Positions 50,564 through 58,779 of a stretch of 64,000 bases of DNA are shown here, piece by piece (position 1 is the first letter of the stretch; every line of letters starts with the position of its first letter). The stretch is from an uncultured Spirochaetaceae bacterium. GTDB lineage: Bacteria > Spirochaetota > Spirochaetia > Sphaerochaetales > Sphaerochaetaceae. Where the stretch lies: the NCBI GenBank assembly GCA_944390015.1, contig CALXOL010000009.1, positions 1 to 64,000 on the forward strand. The letters run 5' to 3'. The notes under the pieces are model-generated. The model did no database searches. It had not been told where the DNA came from and saw nothing but the letters and a program-made list of their open reading frames with translations. The position numbers and the translations under genes were made by a program.

Positions 50564-52099
50564 TTGGAAAATAAATGCGCTATTGAGATGAGAAATATTA
50601 CCAAGCGCTTCGGGCAGGTAGTAGCGAATGACAGCATCAACCTGAAACTGTACAGGGGTGAGATCCTCGCACTGCTGGGAGAGAATGGAAGTGGAAAGAC
50701 CACTTTAATGAACATGCTCTCTGGAATCTATCAGCCGGATGCGGGTGAGATATTCAAGGATGAAGAGCAGATTTACATCCACTCCCCGAGGGAAGCGTAT
50801 GAATATGGAATCGGAATGATTCATCAGCACTATAAGCTGATTGAGGTTTTTTCTGCGACACAGAACATCATACTCGGTCTTAATGACGGGAAAATGGATC
50901 TCTCTGCTGCTGAGAAGAAGGTAAAGGAGATCTGCGACCGATACGGATTCGAAATAGACCCATCAAAGAAAGTATATGACATGTCTGTTTCCCAGAAGCA
51001 GACTATCGAGATTGTCAAAATGCTATATAGGGGTGCTGATATCCTCATTCTTGATGAGCCAACGGCCGTCCTCACTCCGCAGGAGACCAATAAGTTATTC
51101 AAGGTCTTGAAGAACATGAAGATGGATGGCAAGGCGATTGTAATAATTACACATAAGCTTCACGAGGTAATGGATGTCTCAGATAAGGTCGCCGTACTCA
51201 GGAAAGGGCAGTACATCGGAACGGTCAATACCTCAGAGACTAATCCTCAGGCCCTTACCGATATGATGGTAGGGCATGCCGTAAGTCTTAATATCGACCG
51301 CCCGAAATATGCCGAGCCGAAGAAGAAGCTCATAGTAGAGGGCCTTACCTGCATTGATGCGGAGGGGATAAAGAAACTTGATTCAGTCTCCTTTTGCGCA
51401 TACACAGGGGAAATCCTTGGTGTCGCCGGCATATCCGGCTCTGGACAGAAGGAGCTTTTAGAGGCGATGACAGGACTTTATCCGGTAAAAGAGGGGAGTA
51501 TCCGCTTCATAAACGATAGTGGCTCTGAGGTGGAGCTTGTTGGCCTTACCCCGAAGAGAATCAGGGCAACCGGTGTCGGCATGGCATTCGTGCCCGAGGA
51601 CAGGCTTGGTATGGGGCTTGTAGGCTCGATGGGAATGACGGGGAACATGATGCTCCGCTCATGGAAGAATGGCAGGGGAGCGCTCTTAAAGAAAAAAGAA
51701 CCAGAGGAGCTTGCAAACAGGGTCTGGAAGGATCTGGATGTCGTCACGCCCGGTGTGAATTATCCAGTGCGCCGTCTTTCCGGTGGAAACGTGCAGAAAG
51801 TTCTTGTCGGCCGTGAGATTGCAAGTCAGCCAGAAGTGCTTCTTACCGCATATGCCGTGCGTGGTCTTGATATCAACACATCATATACGATTTACAACCT
51901 GCTCACTGAGCAGAAAATGAATGGTGTCGCCGTCGTCTATGTAGGAGAGGATCTTGATGTCCTGCTTGAGCTGGCAGATCGTATTCTCGTCCTCTGCGGA
52001 GGGCAGGTTGCCGGAGTCGTGGATGCGCGCAATACAACGAAGGAGGAGGTTGGTCTTATGATGACGCAGTTCAATACCTCGGGAGGTGCTCATGAGTGA
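50564..52099 (+). CDS. duplicated ABC transporter ATP-binding protein, BMP-type importer
   Basis: 511-residue double-domain ATPase starting at TTG, with GAGGTG upstream. Domain 1: GENGSGKTTLMNMLSG (Walker A near 37-45), ADILILDEPTAVLTPQ, IITHKLHEV. Domain 2: GISGSGQKELLEAMTG (degenerate Walker A), LSGGNVQKVLVGREIASQPE, then LLTAYAVRGLDI where the usual A-x-P-T-R-G-L-D has Tyr-Ala-Val in place of x-Pro-Thr. Homologous to the ATPase at 6636 but clearly a separate transporter. Overlaps the first permease gene by 8 bp. Imports the ligand of the binding protein at 54244. Confidence 0.9.
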   Translation: MENKCAIEMRNITKRFGQVVANDSINLKLYRGEILALLGENGSGKTTLMNMLSGIYQPDAGEIFKDEEQIYIHSPREAYEYGIGMIHQHYKLIEVFSATQNIILGLNDGKMDLSAAEKKVKEICDRYGFEIDPSKKVYDMSVSQKQTIEIVKMLYRGADILILDEPTAVLTPQETNKLFKVLKNMKMDGKAIVIITHKLHEVMDVSDKVAVLRKGQYIGTVNTSETNPQALTDMMVGHAVSLNIDRPKYAEPKKKLIVEGLTCIDAEGIKKLDSVSFCAYTGEILGVAGISGSGQKELLEAMTGLYPVKEGSIRFINDSGSEVELVGLTPKRIRATGVGMAFVPEDRLGMGLVGSMGMTGNMMLRSWKNGRGALLKKKEPEELANRVWKDLDVVTPGVNYPVRRLSGGNVQKVLVGREIASQPEVLLTAYAVRGLDINTSYTIYNLLTEQKMNGVAVVYVGEDLDVLLELADRILVLCGGQVAGVVDARNTTKEEVGLMMTQFNTSGGAHE

Positions 52100-53180
52100 G
52101 ACGAAAACTCCTTTGATCAGACTTGCAAAAAGAGCGGAGATGTCGAAGGGTAGGATATACCTTATCCGCATCTGCTCAATCATAATAGCCTTGATTCTTG
52201 GATGTCTGCCGATGGTCTTGACGGGAACTAATCCGTTTGCCGCTTATAGCGTCATAATCCAGGGATCGTTATCACGTCCTGTATATCTTAAACAGACGAT
52301 AAGAACGGCTATTCCGCTTTTAGGTTGTGCAATAGCAATCGCTCCTTGTTTTAAGATGAGGTTCTGGAATATCGGCGCTGAAGGGCAGATTACAATGGGC
52401 GCTGTGTTCTCAACTTATTTCGCACTCTTTTATGCCGATAAGATCCCACATGCACCGCTTTTAATCATAATGTTCCTCTCTGGAGCCTTAGCTGGAGCTC
52501 TATGGGCCCTCATTCCAGCATTCTTCAAAGCAAAGTGGAATACGAATGAGACGCTTTTCACTCTTATGATGAACTACATAGCCATAGGAATCGTCGCTTG
52601 GCTCCAAGGTGGACCTTGGGAGGGAAGAAAAGGCTCCCAGCTTATTCCGATGTTCTCCGATAACGCACGCCTTCCGATGGTGCTTGGAGTTAACTGCGGT
52701 TGGATTATCGCCCTTGTTCTGGTAGTGTTCCTTTATATTTACATGAATAAGACGAAGCAGGGGTATGAGATAGCGGTAATCGGAGACTCTGTGAATACCG
52801 CAAGATATGCGGGAATGAACGTAGGCTGGATCATGATGCGTACCATGTTGATTTCCGGAGCAATAAGCGGAATAGTCGGGACCATAATCGTATCCGGTGC
52901 GAATTTCACGCTCTATAAGGGGGTTGCAAACGGGGTAGGATTCACATCCATCACCGTAGCATGGCTTTCCCAGCTTAATTCTTTTGCCATGATTGCGATA
53001 TCCATGATTCTCGCAGTTCTGGAAAAAGGAGCGAACACCCTTCAGACGAGGATGCAGGTTCCAGCCTCCATTGCTGATATCATAACTGGCATACTTCTCT
53101 TCTGTATGCTCAGCAGTGAGTTCTTCATAAACTATAAGCTTATTTTCAGGCATAAGGATAAGAAGGAGGCCATGGCATGA
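52092..53180 (+). CDS. ABC transporter permease (BPD_transp_2), first subunit
   Basis: Inner-membrane permease, about ten hydrophobic segments, related to the permease at 8134. QTIRTAIPLLGCAIAIAPCFK and FWNIGAEGQITMGAVF show the conserved N-I-G-A-E-G-Q motif. ATG 52092 is preferred over GTG 52086 because GGGAGG lies at 52081-52086. Coupled to the ATPase (8-bp overlap) and to the next permease (ATGA-type overlap). Confidence 0.9.
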   Translation: MSETKTPLIRLAKRAEMSKGRIYLIRICSIIIALILGCLPMVLTGTNPFAAYSVIIQGSLSRPVYLKQTIRTAIPLLGCAIAIAPCFKMRFWNIGAEGQITMGAVFSTYFALFYADKIPHAPLLIIMFLSGALAGALWALIPAFFKAKWNTNETLFTLMMNYIAIGIVAWLQGGPWEGRKGSQLIPMFSDNARLPMVLGVNCGWIIALVLVVFLYIYMNKTKQGYEIAVIGDSVNTARYAGMNVGWIMMRTMLISGAISGIVGTIIVSGANFTLYKGVANGVGFTSITVAWLSQLNSFAMIAISMILAVLEKGANTLQTRMQVPASIADIITGILLFCMLSSEFFINYKLIFRHKDKKEAMA

Positions 53181-54160
53181 GTACTTTAATCACATTGATC
53201 GTCGCGGCAGTTACCTTCGGTACTGTTCTTATGTACGGAACCCTTGGTGAGATTCTAACGGAGAAGACAGGAAATCTTAATCTCGGTGTGGAAGGCATCA
53301 TGTATATGGGTGGTGCATTCGGTCTTGCAGGTGCTTTCTACTACGAAAAAGCCGCAGGAGCCGCAGCCTCCGGACCGCTTGCAATCTCAATTGCAATCCT
53401 CTCCGCATTCGTTGCAGGAATGGCTGCATCCGCGATTTACAGTTTCCTTACCATCACGCTCAGGGCGAATCAGAATGTAACGGGCCTTGCACTTTCGATA
53501 TTCGGAACTGGAATCGGACAGTTCGTCGGAGAGTTCATGAGGGTAAGCGAAGGTGGCTATGTAGCACTGAGCAATCATCTTAAAGATGCGTTCAATGCGA
53601 CTGTTTTCCCATCCTTTTTTATAAACATCCCTGTTGTGGGAAGGATATTCTTCTCTCATACGGTGTTCTTCTATCTTGCCGTGATTCTGGCCGTACTGAT
53701 GTATCTCTTCTTTAAGAAGACCAGGACTGGTATGTATTTGACGGCGGTAGGAGAGTCCCCTTCGACAAGTGATGCAGCTGGAATCAATGTTACAAAATAT
53801 AAGTATCTTGGAACTACCATTGGTGGTGGAATCTCCGCAATCGGCGGTATGGTGTATATCATGACCACTGCGGGATGCGTATGGAACCATGAGGGACTCT
53901 CCGGTGTCGGCTGGCTTGCCGTGGCACTTGTAATCTTCTGTATCTGGAGACCGCTGAACGCCATCTGGGGCTCTGTTCTCTTCGGGGCGATGATGATCAT
54001 GTACCTCAGAGTATCCATTCCGTTCATTCCTACGGAAATCTATAAGATACTGCCATATATAGTAACGGTTATCGTTCTTGTCCTGACAAGCATGAAAAAC
54101 AGCAGGGATAAGCAGCCGCCTGCATCCCTAGGGCTGAATTATTTCAGGGAAGAACGGTAA
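53177..54160 (+). CDS. ABC transporter permease (BPD_transp_2), second subunit
   Basis: 327-residue permease with eight to ten hydrophobic segments. GTLGEILTEKTGNLNLGVEGIMYMGGAFG is the family hallmark of the second nucleoside/sugar permease (N-L-G-V-E-G). AAGGAGG precedes the ATG. The binding-protein gene follows after an 83-bp gap holding a perfect stem-loop. Confidence 0.9.
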   Translation: MSTLITLIVAAVTFGTVLMYGTLGEILTEKTGNLNLGVEGIMYMGGAFGLAGAFYYEKAAGAAASGPLAISIAILSAFVAGMAASAIYSFLTITLRANQNVTGLALSIFGTGIGQFVGEFMRVSEGGYVALSNHLKDAFNATVFPSFFINIPVVGRIFFSHTVFFYLAVILAVLMYLFFKKTRTGMYLTAVGESPSTSDAAGINVTKYKYLGTTIGGGISAIGGMVYIMTTAGCVWNHEGLSGVGWLAVALVIFCIWRPLNAIWGSVLFGAMMIMYLRVSIPFIPTEIYKILPYIVTVIVLVLTSMKNSRDKQPPASLGLNYFREER

Positions 54161-54172
54161 GGAAAGCGGTAT

Positions 54173-54232
54173 TAGCAGATGACTATGATGCTTGCATCTG
54201 CTAGAATTCAGTTAGATTCTGGTCTTAGACCA
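54173..54232 (+). promoter_or_regulatory. stem-loop and palindrome before the binding-protein gene
   Basis: Perfect 9-bp stem TAGCAGATG (54173-54181) / CATCTGCTA (54195-54203), 13-nt loop, then the 6-1-6 palindrome TGGTCT-T-AGACCA (54220-54232) just before GGGAGGAG. The hairpin could protect the 5' end of a processed, abundant binding-protein message; the small palindrome could be an operator. Confidence 0.5.
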
Positions 54233-54243
54233 AGGGAGGAGAC

Positions 54244-55464
54244 ATGAAGAAAATTTCTTTTGTTCTAATCGTGCTCATGTTGGTTTCTTCTTTCATCTTT
54301 GCTGGTGGAAGCGCAGAGACCGCAGCCGCTTCTGATCCTAATACAGTAAGAGTCGGACTCTTGTGTATCGGAGATGAGAACGATCAGGGGTACACCTACA
54401 ACTTCATCAGAGGACGCGATGAAGCTACAGAGATGCTCGCAGCAGAAGGCATCACCGTAGATTGGGTTACAAAGTACAACATCGGAGAGGATGCCACATG
54501 TACGGATGCGAACATCGAAGCTGCTGAGGAAGGATGCCAGATCATCATCAACAACAGCTATGGTTTCGAGCCTTTCATGCTTGAAGTGGTAGATGACTAT
54601 CCTGAGATTGAGTTCATCAGCTGCACTAACTGCGCATCCGCATTCGACGGAAGAGATAACACCCACAATGCATTCGCCAACATCTATGAGGGAAGGTACA
54701 TCGCAGGTGTCGTAGCAGGTATGAAGCTTCAGCAGATGATTGATGAAGGTCAGATCAAACCTGAAGAGGCAATAATCGGTTACGTAGGTGCATACTCCTT
54801 CGCAGAGGTTATCTCTGGATTCACAGCATACTATCTCGGTGCAAAGTCCGTATGTCCATCTGTAACGATGAAGGTATCATTCGTAGGATCATGGTCGGAT
54901 GCTACAGCTGAATCCGATGCCGCACTCGCTCTTGCAGACCAGGGTTGTGTGATGATCAGCCAGCATTCTGACAACACCACACCGGCAACAGCAGCACAGT
55001 CACGCGGTGTATTCCACACAGGATACAACAACGACATGACATCAATCGCACCGAATGCATCACTCATTTCAACAAGAATCGACTGGGCAATCTACTTCTA
55101 TGAGGCAATCAAGGCATATGTAAACGGAGAAGAGATTCCTCAGGACTGGTGCAAGGGAATGGGAGATGGAGCAGTCGTTATGACAACACTCAACGAAGCA
55201 ATCGCAGCTCCTGGAACAGCAGAGAAGATCGCAGAGGTTGAGGCAGGTCTTGCAGACGGATCCATCCAGGTATTTGATACAAGCACATTCACAGTAGCAG
55301 GCGAAGAGCTTACACATGCATTCGCACTCGATACTGACGGAGACTTCACAGCTGATTCTGAAGAGGCCGTTTATGACGGCGCATTCCATGAATCAGTATT
55401 CCAGTCAGCTCCGTACTTCACAGTGCAGATTGACGGAATCGAATGGCTCAACGCAGCATATTGA
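54244..55464 (+). CDS. BMP-family substrate-binding protein, highly expressed type
   Basis: 406-residue periplasmic binding protein. Signal peptide MKKISFVLIVLMLVSSFIFA followed by GGSAETAAAS. BMP features: VRVGLLCIGDENDQGYTYN, EEGCQIIINNSYGFEP, YEGRYIAGVVAGMKLQ, IGYVGAYSFAEVISGFTAYYLG, QHSDNTTPATAAQSRGVFHTGY. The last includes the binding-site Asp/His region of the family. Third-position C and restricted codon use (ATC, GCA, AAC, TTC) differ from neighbours, suggesting strong expression. Placed last in the transporter operon, unlike the first BMP locus, and followed by a strong terminator. Ligand probably a nucleoside or sugar; no catabolic gene is linked. Confidence 0.9.
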   Translation: MKKISFVLIVLMLVSSFIFAGGSAETAAASDPNTVRVGLLCIGDENDQGYTYNFIRGRDEATEMLAAEGITVDWVTKYNIGEDATCTDANIEAAEEGCQIIINNSYGFEPFMLEVVDDYPEIEFISCTNCASAFDGRDNTHNAFANIYEGRYIAGVVAGMKLQQMIDEGQIKPEEAIIGYVGAYSFAEVISGFTAYYLGAKSVCPSVTMKVSFVGSWSDATAESDAALALADQGCVMISQHSDNTTPATAAQSRGVFHTGYNNDMTSIAPNASLISTRIDWAIYFYEAIKAYVNGEEIPQDWCKGMGDGAVVMTTLNEAIAAPGTAEKIAEVEAGLADGSIQVFDTSTFTVAGEELTHAFALDTDGDFTADSEEAVYDGAFHESVFQSAPYFTVQIDGIEWLNAAY

Positions 55465-55482
55465 TTTCTTAAATCCTAAGAG

Positions 55483-55519
55483 AAGAGGTAGACCATTTGC
55501 GGCCTACCTCTTTTTTTCT
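55483..55519 (+). terminator. Rho-independent terminator after the BMP operon
   Basis: Perfect 9-bp stem AAGAGGTAG / CTACCTCTT, 12-nt loop, followed by a run of T (TTTTTTTCTT). Strong. Confidence 0.8.
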
Positions 55520-55822
55520 TCCAGAACTCTTGAGAGAAGAAAAGACGTGAAATGGGGTAGGTTGTAGCTGCTAGCAATACCCGATGTTCTAGTTTTGTAA
55601 GTTCATCAATTTTTAGTTTAAATATTTTTATCGATTATTTGTTTATATTATAAATAGTTATATTAAAATACCAGGAAAAATAATAGCGAATAATCAGGAT
55701 AAATACGGATTTTCATGAGGCAATATTCAAAGAAAATTAGGAATTTCATGTGGAAGTATTTAAAGTTTTATTGAGCTAACTCTTGCTAAATATCATAGAA
55801 GAGTATAATATCTACACTATAG
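55520..55822. other. AT-rich upstream region of the copper operon
   Basis: No gene. Contains a perfect TATAAT at 55804-55809, with only a weak -35 (TTGCTA, 15-bp spacer). The remainder is AT-rich. Confidence 0.5.
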
Positions 55823-55844
55823 ATACCCCACAGGGGTGGGGTAT
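55823..55844. promoter_or_regulatory. CsoR-type copper operator
   Basis: Perfect inverted repeat ATACCCCAC-AGGG-GTGGGGTAT, placed just downstream of the TATAAT element and before the copA GGAGG. It matches the G/C-core, T/A-flanked pattern of CsoR operators (TACCCC...GGGGTA). CsoR is encoded at the end of the same operon, so derepression by Cu(I) is expected. Confidence 0.85.
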
Positions 55845-55854
55845 TGGAGGATAG

Positions 55855-58422
55855 ATGAAACACGAGCAATACGATGTGACGGGTATGACCTGTGCGGCAT
55901 GTTCAGCAAGGGTTGAAAAAAGCGTGAAGCATCTGGAAGGTGTCAGAGCTGTTTCCGTCAATCTTTTAAAAAACAGCATGGTCGTTGACTATGATGAGAG
56001 AGCATGCAACAGCAGCGAGATTGTCGCGGCTGTTGAGAATGCCGGATATGGTGCAGCTCCTAAAACTGAGGAGAGGGAGAAGGGTAAAGAGAGCCGAAAC
56101 AGTGCCTCTTTAGATGCCAGGAAGGAATATGAGGTGATGAGAAAGCGTGTCATCCTCTCGTTTGTCTTCACAATCCCACTATTTTACATCTCAATGGGGC
56201 ATATGATGGGATGGCCTCTTCCTTCTATTTTCCTTGGCCTGGAGAATTCCATGATATATGCCTTCACCCTTTTCCTTCTTCTGCTTCCTGTGGTTATCAT
56301 AAACTCGAAGTACTTCAAGAATGGATTCAAGACACTATTACATGGCTCTCCTAACATGGATAGCCTCATAGCATTGGGCTCCGGAGCATCACTCGTCTAT
56401 GGTATATATGCTCTATATAAAATTGCTTTTGGCTTCGGGCACGGTGATATGGCGATGGTAAGCCAATTCACTCATGACCTCTACTTTGAAGGTGCGGGAA
56501 CCATTTTGACTTTAATAACACTCGGGAAGTTTTTTGAAGCCAGGGCGAAGGGGAAGACAACGGATGCGATAAGCAAGCTTCTCGATCTTGCACCAAAGAG
56601 TGCGACAGTAATTAGGGAGGGCTCTGAAGTCGTTGTTCCTGTCGAGGATGTTGAAAAAGGTGATGTCCTTATAGTGAAAGCAGGGGAGAGTGTCCCCGTA
56701 GACGGAGTGATCATAGAAGGACATGCCTCGATTGATGAGTCTGCTATCACGGGGGAGAGCATCCCTGTTGATAAGCAGATCAATGACAAGGTAATCGGAG
56801 CAACCATAAACAGAAGCGGGTATTTCAAAATGCAGGCGACGAAGGTCGGCGATGAGACGGCGCTTGCAAGCATCATACGTCTTGTAGATGAGGCTACGAG
56901 TTCCAAAGCCCCTATTGCAAAACTTGCAGACAGGGTCGCAGGCGTATTCGTACCTGTCGTGATAGTAATCGCACTGTCTGCGGCAATTATATGGCTCATT
57001 GTTGGCGCATCTTTTGAATTTGCACTTACGATAGCGGTATCCGTTCTTGTGGTATCATGTCCATGTGCGCTAGGCCTTGCAACTCCGACTGCGATAATGG
57101 TCGGCACCGGCCGCGGGGCTAGCAATGGAATACTTATTAAGAGCGCAGAGGCTCTTGAGACGGCACACTCTGTAAAAACCGTTGTCCTTGATAAGACGGG
57201 TACGATAACGGAGGGAAAGCCCAAGGTAACGGATATTGAATGTCTTGGAAAATGTTCCCTTGATTACCTATTAACGATTGCAGGCTCACTTGAGAAACTA
57301 TCTGAGCATCCGCTTTCAAAGGCGATAGTTGAGGAGGCTGAAAGGAAAAAGTGCTCTTACCTTCCCGTATCGGACTTCACGCAGATTCCCGGTGGCGGAA
57401 TAAAAGGAATCATCGATGGAAAGACCTGTCTTGCTGGAAACATGAGGATGATGCATGCCTTCGCACTCTCGGATGAAAAGATGGATGAGCTTCAAGATCG
57501 TGCCGCAGAGGATGGGAAGACACCGCTGTTTTTCGCCGTGGAGGGACGCCTTATCGGTATGATTGCAGTCTCAGATACCATAAAGAGTACGAGCAGGGAT
57601 GCTATAAGCAGTCTCAAAGAAATGGGAATCGAGGTCGTAATGCTTACTGGAGATCATAAGAAGACGGCGGAGGCGATCAGACGGAAGGTTGGTGTTGACC
57701 GTGTAATTGCCGAGGTGCTGCCCGAGGATAAGGAAGCTGAGATCAGGAAAATCCAAAAGAGCGGTAGAACCGTTGCCATGGTAGGGGATGGGATAAATGA
57801 TGCACCAGCCCTCGCACGCTCTGATGTGGGAATCGCAATAGGAGCTGGTACGGATGTGGCAATGGAATCGGCTGACATTGTTCTGATGAAGAGCGATCTG
57901 ATGGATGTCGTCACTGCGATTGAACTGAGCAAGGCTACGATCAAGAACATCAAGGAGAATCTTTTCTGGGCGTTCTTCTATAATGTTATCGGAATTCCGA
58001 TTGCAGCAGGCTGTTATTATGCCGCGTTTGGACTTAAAATGAATCCAATGGTGGCAGCCCTTGCGATGAGCTTCAGCTCTGTATTCGTAGTAAGCAACGC
58101 ACTCCGTCTGCGCTTCTTTAAACCAAGTCTTCACTCTGGTGCCTCCAGAAGTGAATCGTGCTGCGATGATGATAAAGAAAACAATATTTTAGAAGGAGAT
58201 ATTAAGATGAAGAAGGAATTATCAATTGAAGGAATGATGTGCCAGAACTGTGTAAGGCATGTTGAAAAGGCTCTTAAGGCGGTTGATGGCGTAGAGGATG
58301 TGGTGGTAAGTCTTGAGGATAAGAAGGCAACAGTTACGGCTTCTGAGAATGTGACTGAGGCAATTCTTGAATCTGCCGTTACGGAAGAAGGCTACAAGGT
58401 AGTGGGCATTAAGAGCTTATGA
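55855..58422 (+). CDS. copA: Cu(I)-translocating P-type ATPase with C-terminal CopZ domain
   Basis: 855-residue P1B ATPase exporting Cu(I). N-terminal HMA domain with MTCAACSARVEKS (Cys13, Cys16); eight helices; actuator TGES (ITGESIPVDK); Cys402-Pro-Cys404 transport motif in VSCPCALGLATPT; phosphorylation DKTGTIT (Asp446); SEHPLSKA; GDGINDAPALARSD. After the last helices a linker (DDDKENNILEGDIK) leads to a second HMA with MMCQNC (Cys796, Cys799) at residues 785-855, equivalent to the CopZ chaperone. The linker DNA contains an intact AAGGAGAT and ATG for that domain. CsoR gene overlaps the stop as ATGA. Controlled by the CsoR operator upstream. Confidence 0.92.
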   Translation: MKHEQYDVTGMTCAACSARVEKSVKHLEGVRAVSVNLLKNSMVVDYDERACNSSEIVAAVENAGYGAAPKTEEREKGKESRNSASLDARKEYEVMRKRVILSFVFTIPLFYISMGHMMGWPLPSIFLGLENSMIYAFTLFLLLLPVVIINSKYFKNGFKTLLHGSPNMDSLIALGSGASLVYGIYALYKIAFGFGHGDMAMVSQFTHDLYFEGAGTILTLITLGKFFEARAKGKTTDAISKLLDLAPKSATVIREGSEVVVPVEDVEKGDVLIVKAGESVPVDGVIIEGHASIDESAITGESIPVDKQINDKVIGATINRSGYFKMQATKVGDETALASIIRLVDEATSSKAPIAKLADRVAGVFVPVVIVIALSAAIIWLIVGASFEFALTIAVSVLVVSCPCALGLATPTAIMVGTGRGASNGILIKSAEALETAHSVKTVVLDKTGTITEGKPKVTDIECLGKCSLDYLLTIAGSLEKLSEHPLSKAIVEEAERKKCSYLPVSDFTQIPGGGIKGIIDGKTCLAGNMRMMHAFALSDEKMDELQDRAAEDGKTPLFFAVEGRLIGMIAVSDTIKSTSRDAISSLKEMGIEVVMLTGDHKKTAEAIRRKVGVDRVIAEVLPEDKEAEIRKIQKSGRTVAMVGDGINDAPALARSDVGIAIGAGTDVAMESADIVLMKSDLMDVVTAIELSKATIKNIKENLFWAFFYNVIGIPIAAGCYYAAFGLKMNPMVAALAMSFSSVFVVSNALRLRFFKPSLHSGASRSESCCDDDKENNILEGDIKMKKELSIEGMMCQNCVRHVEKALKAVDGVEDVVVSLEDKKATVTASENVTEAILESAVTEEGYKVVGIKSL
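58207..58422 (+). CDS. copZ: internal in-frame start giving free CopZ-like copper chaperone
   Basis: In-frame ATG at 58207 (residue 785 of CopA) preceded by AGAAGGAGAT, a near-perfect Shine-Dalgarno eight bases upstream. The 71-residue product MKKELSIEGMMCQNC... would be a complete HMA copper chaperone with the usual Cys-x-x-Cys. The layout looks like ancestral copA-copZ genes whose intervening stop codon was lost while the copZ ribosome site was kept. Both a fused and a free form are then expected. Separate translation is inferred, not shown. Confidence 0.6.
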   Translation: MKKELSIEGMMCQNCVRHVEKALKAVDGVEDVVVSLEDKKATVTASENVTEAILESAVTEEGYKVVGIKSL

Positions 58423-58682
58423 AGGCAGAAAGGGAGAGGATTTCCAGATCTATAAAGATCGCACGTGGGCAATTGGATGGCGTTCTCAAGATGATAGATG
58501 AGGACCGATACTGCGTTGATATATCGAACCAGATACTTGCTACCATTGCGATTTTGAAGAAGACAAACCAGGAGATACTTCATGCGCATATCAGAAGCTG
58601 TGTGCGTGAAGGACTCCATAGCACGGAGCCTAATGAGAAGCTGGAAGAGGCGCTAACTCTTCTTGATAAACTCGTACAGTGA
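58419..58682 (+). CDS. csoR: copper-sensing repressor CsoR
   Basis: 87-residue CsoR/FrmR-family all-helical repressor. Copper ligands Cys32 (YCVDISNQI), His57 and Cys61 (HAHIRSC) are in the canonical C-H-C arrangement, distinguishing it from FrmR and CstR. IARGQLDGVLKMIDEDRYC is the conserved helix-1 region. ATGA overlap with copA. It should bind the palindrome at 55823-55844 and release it on Cu(I) binding. Confidence 0.9.
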   Translation: MKAERERISRSIKIARGQLDGVLKMIDEDRYCVDISNQILATIAILKKTNQEILHAHIRSCVREGLHSTEPNEKLEEALTLLDKLVQ

Positions 58683-58754
58683 AGGAGATGCCGTTCTGCA
58701 TGTTTTGCAGTGCGGCTTCTTTCTTTTTTATGGGTTTTGATTTATATTATATCT

Positions 58755-58764
58755 GACATATGTC
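58755..58764. promoter_or_regulatory. palindrome upstream of the DUF134-NifX gene
   Basis: GACATATGTC, a perfect 10-bp palindrome directly after an AT-rich TATATTATAT stretch and just before the GGAGG of the GTG start at 58780. Candidate autoregulatory site for the DUF134 helix-turn-helix protein. Confidence 0.35.
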
Positions 58765-58779
58765 GAAAATGGAGGCTTT

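Noticed and set aside
52500-53153. 217-codon frame antisense to the ABC permease
   Set aside because: Covered by a clear membrane permease; Tyr/His/Arg-rich translation with no motif.
56481-57224. Long open frame antisense to the copper ATPase
   Set aside because: It is the shadow of the copA reading frame, with repetitive Ser/Thr/Ala/Ile composition, no ribosome site and no family resemblance.
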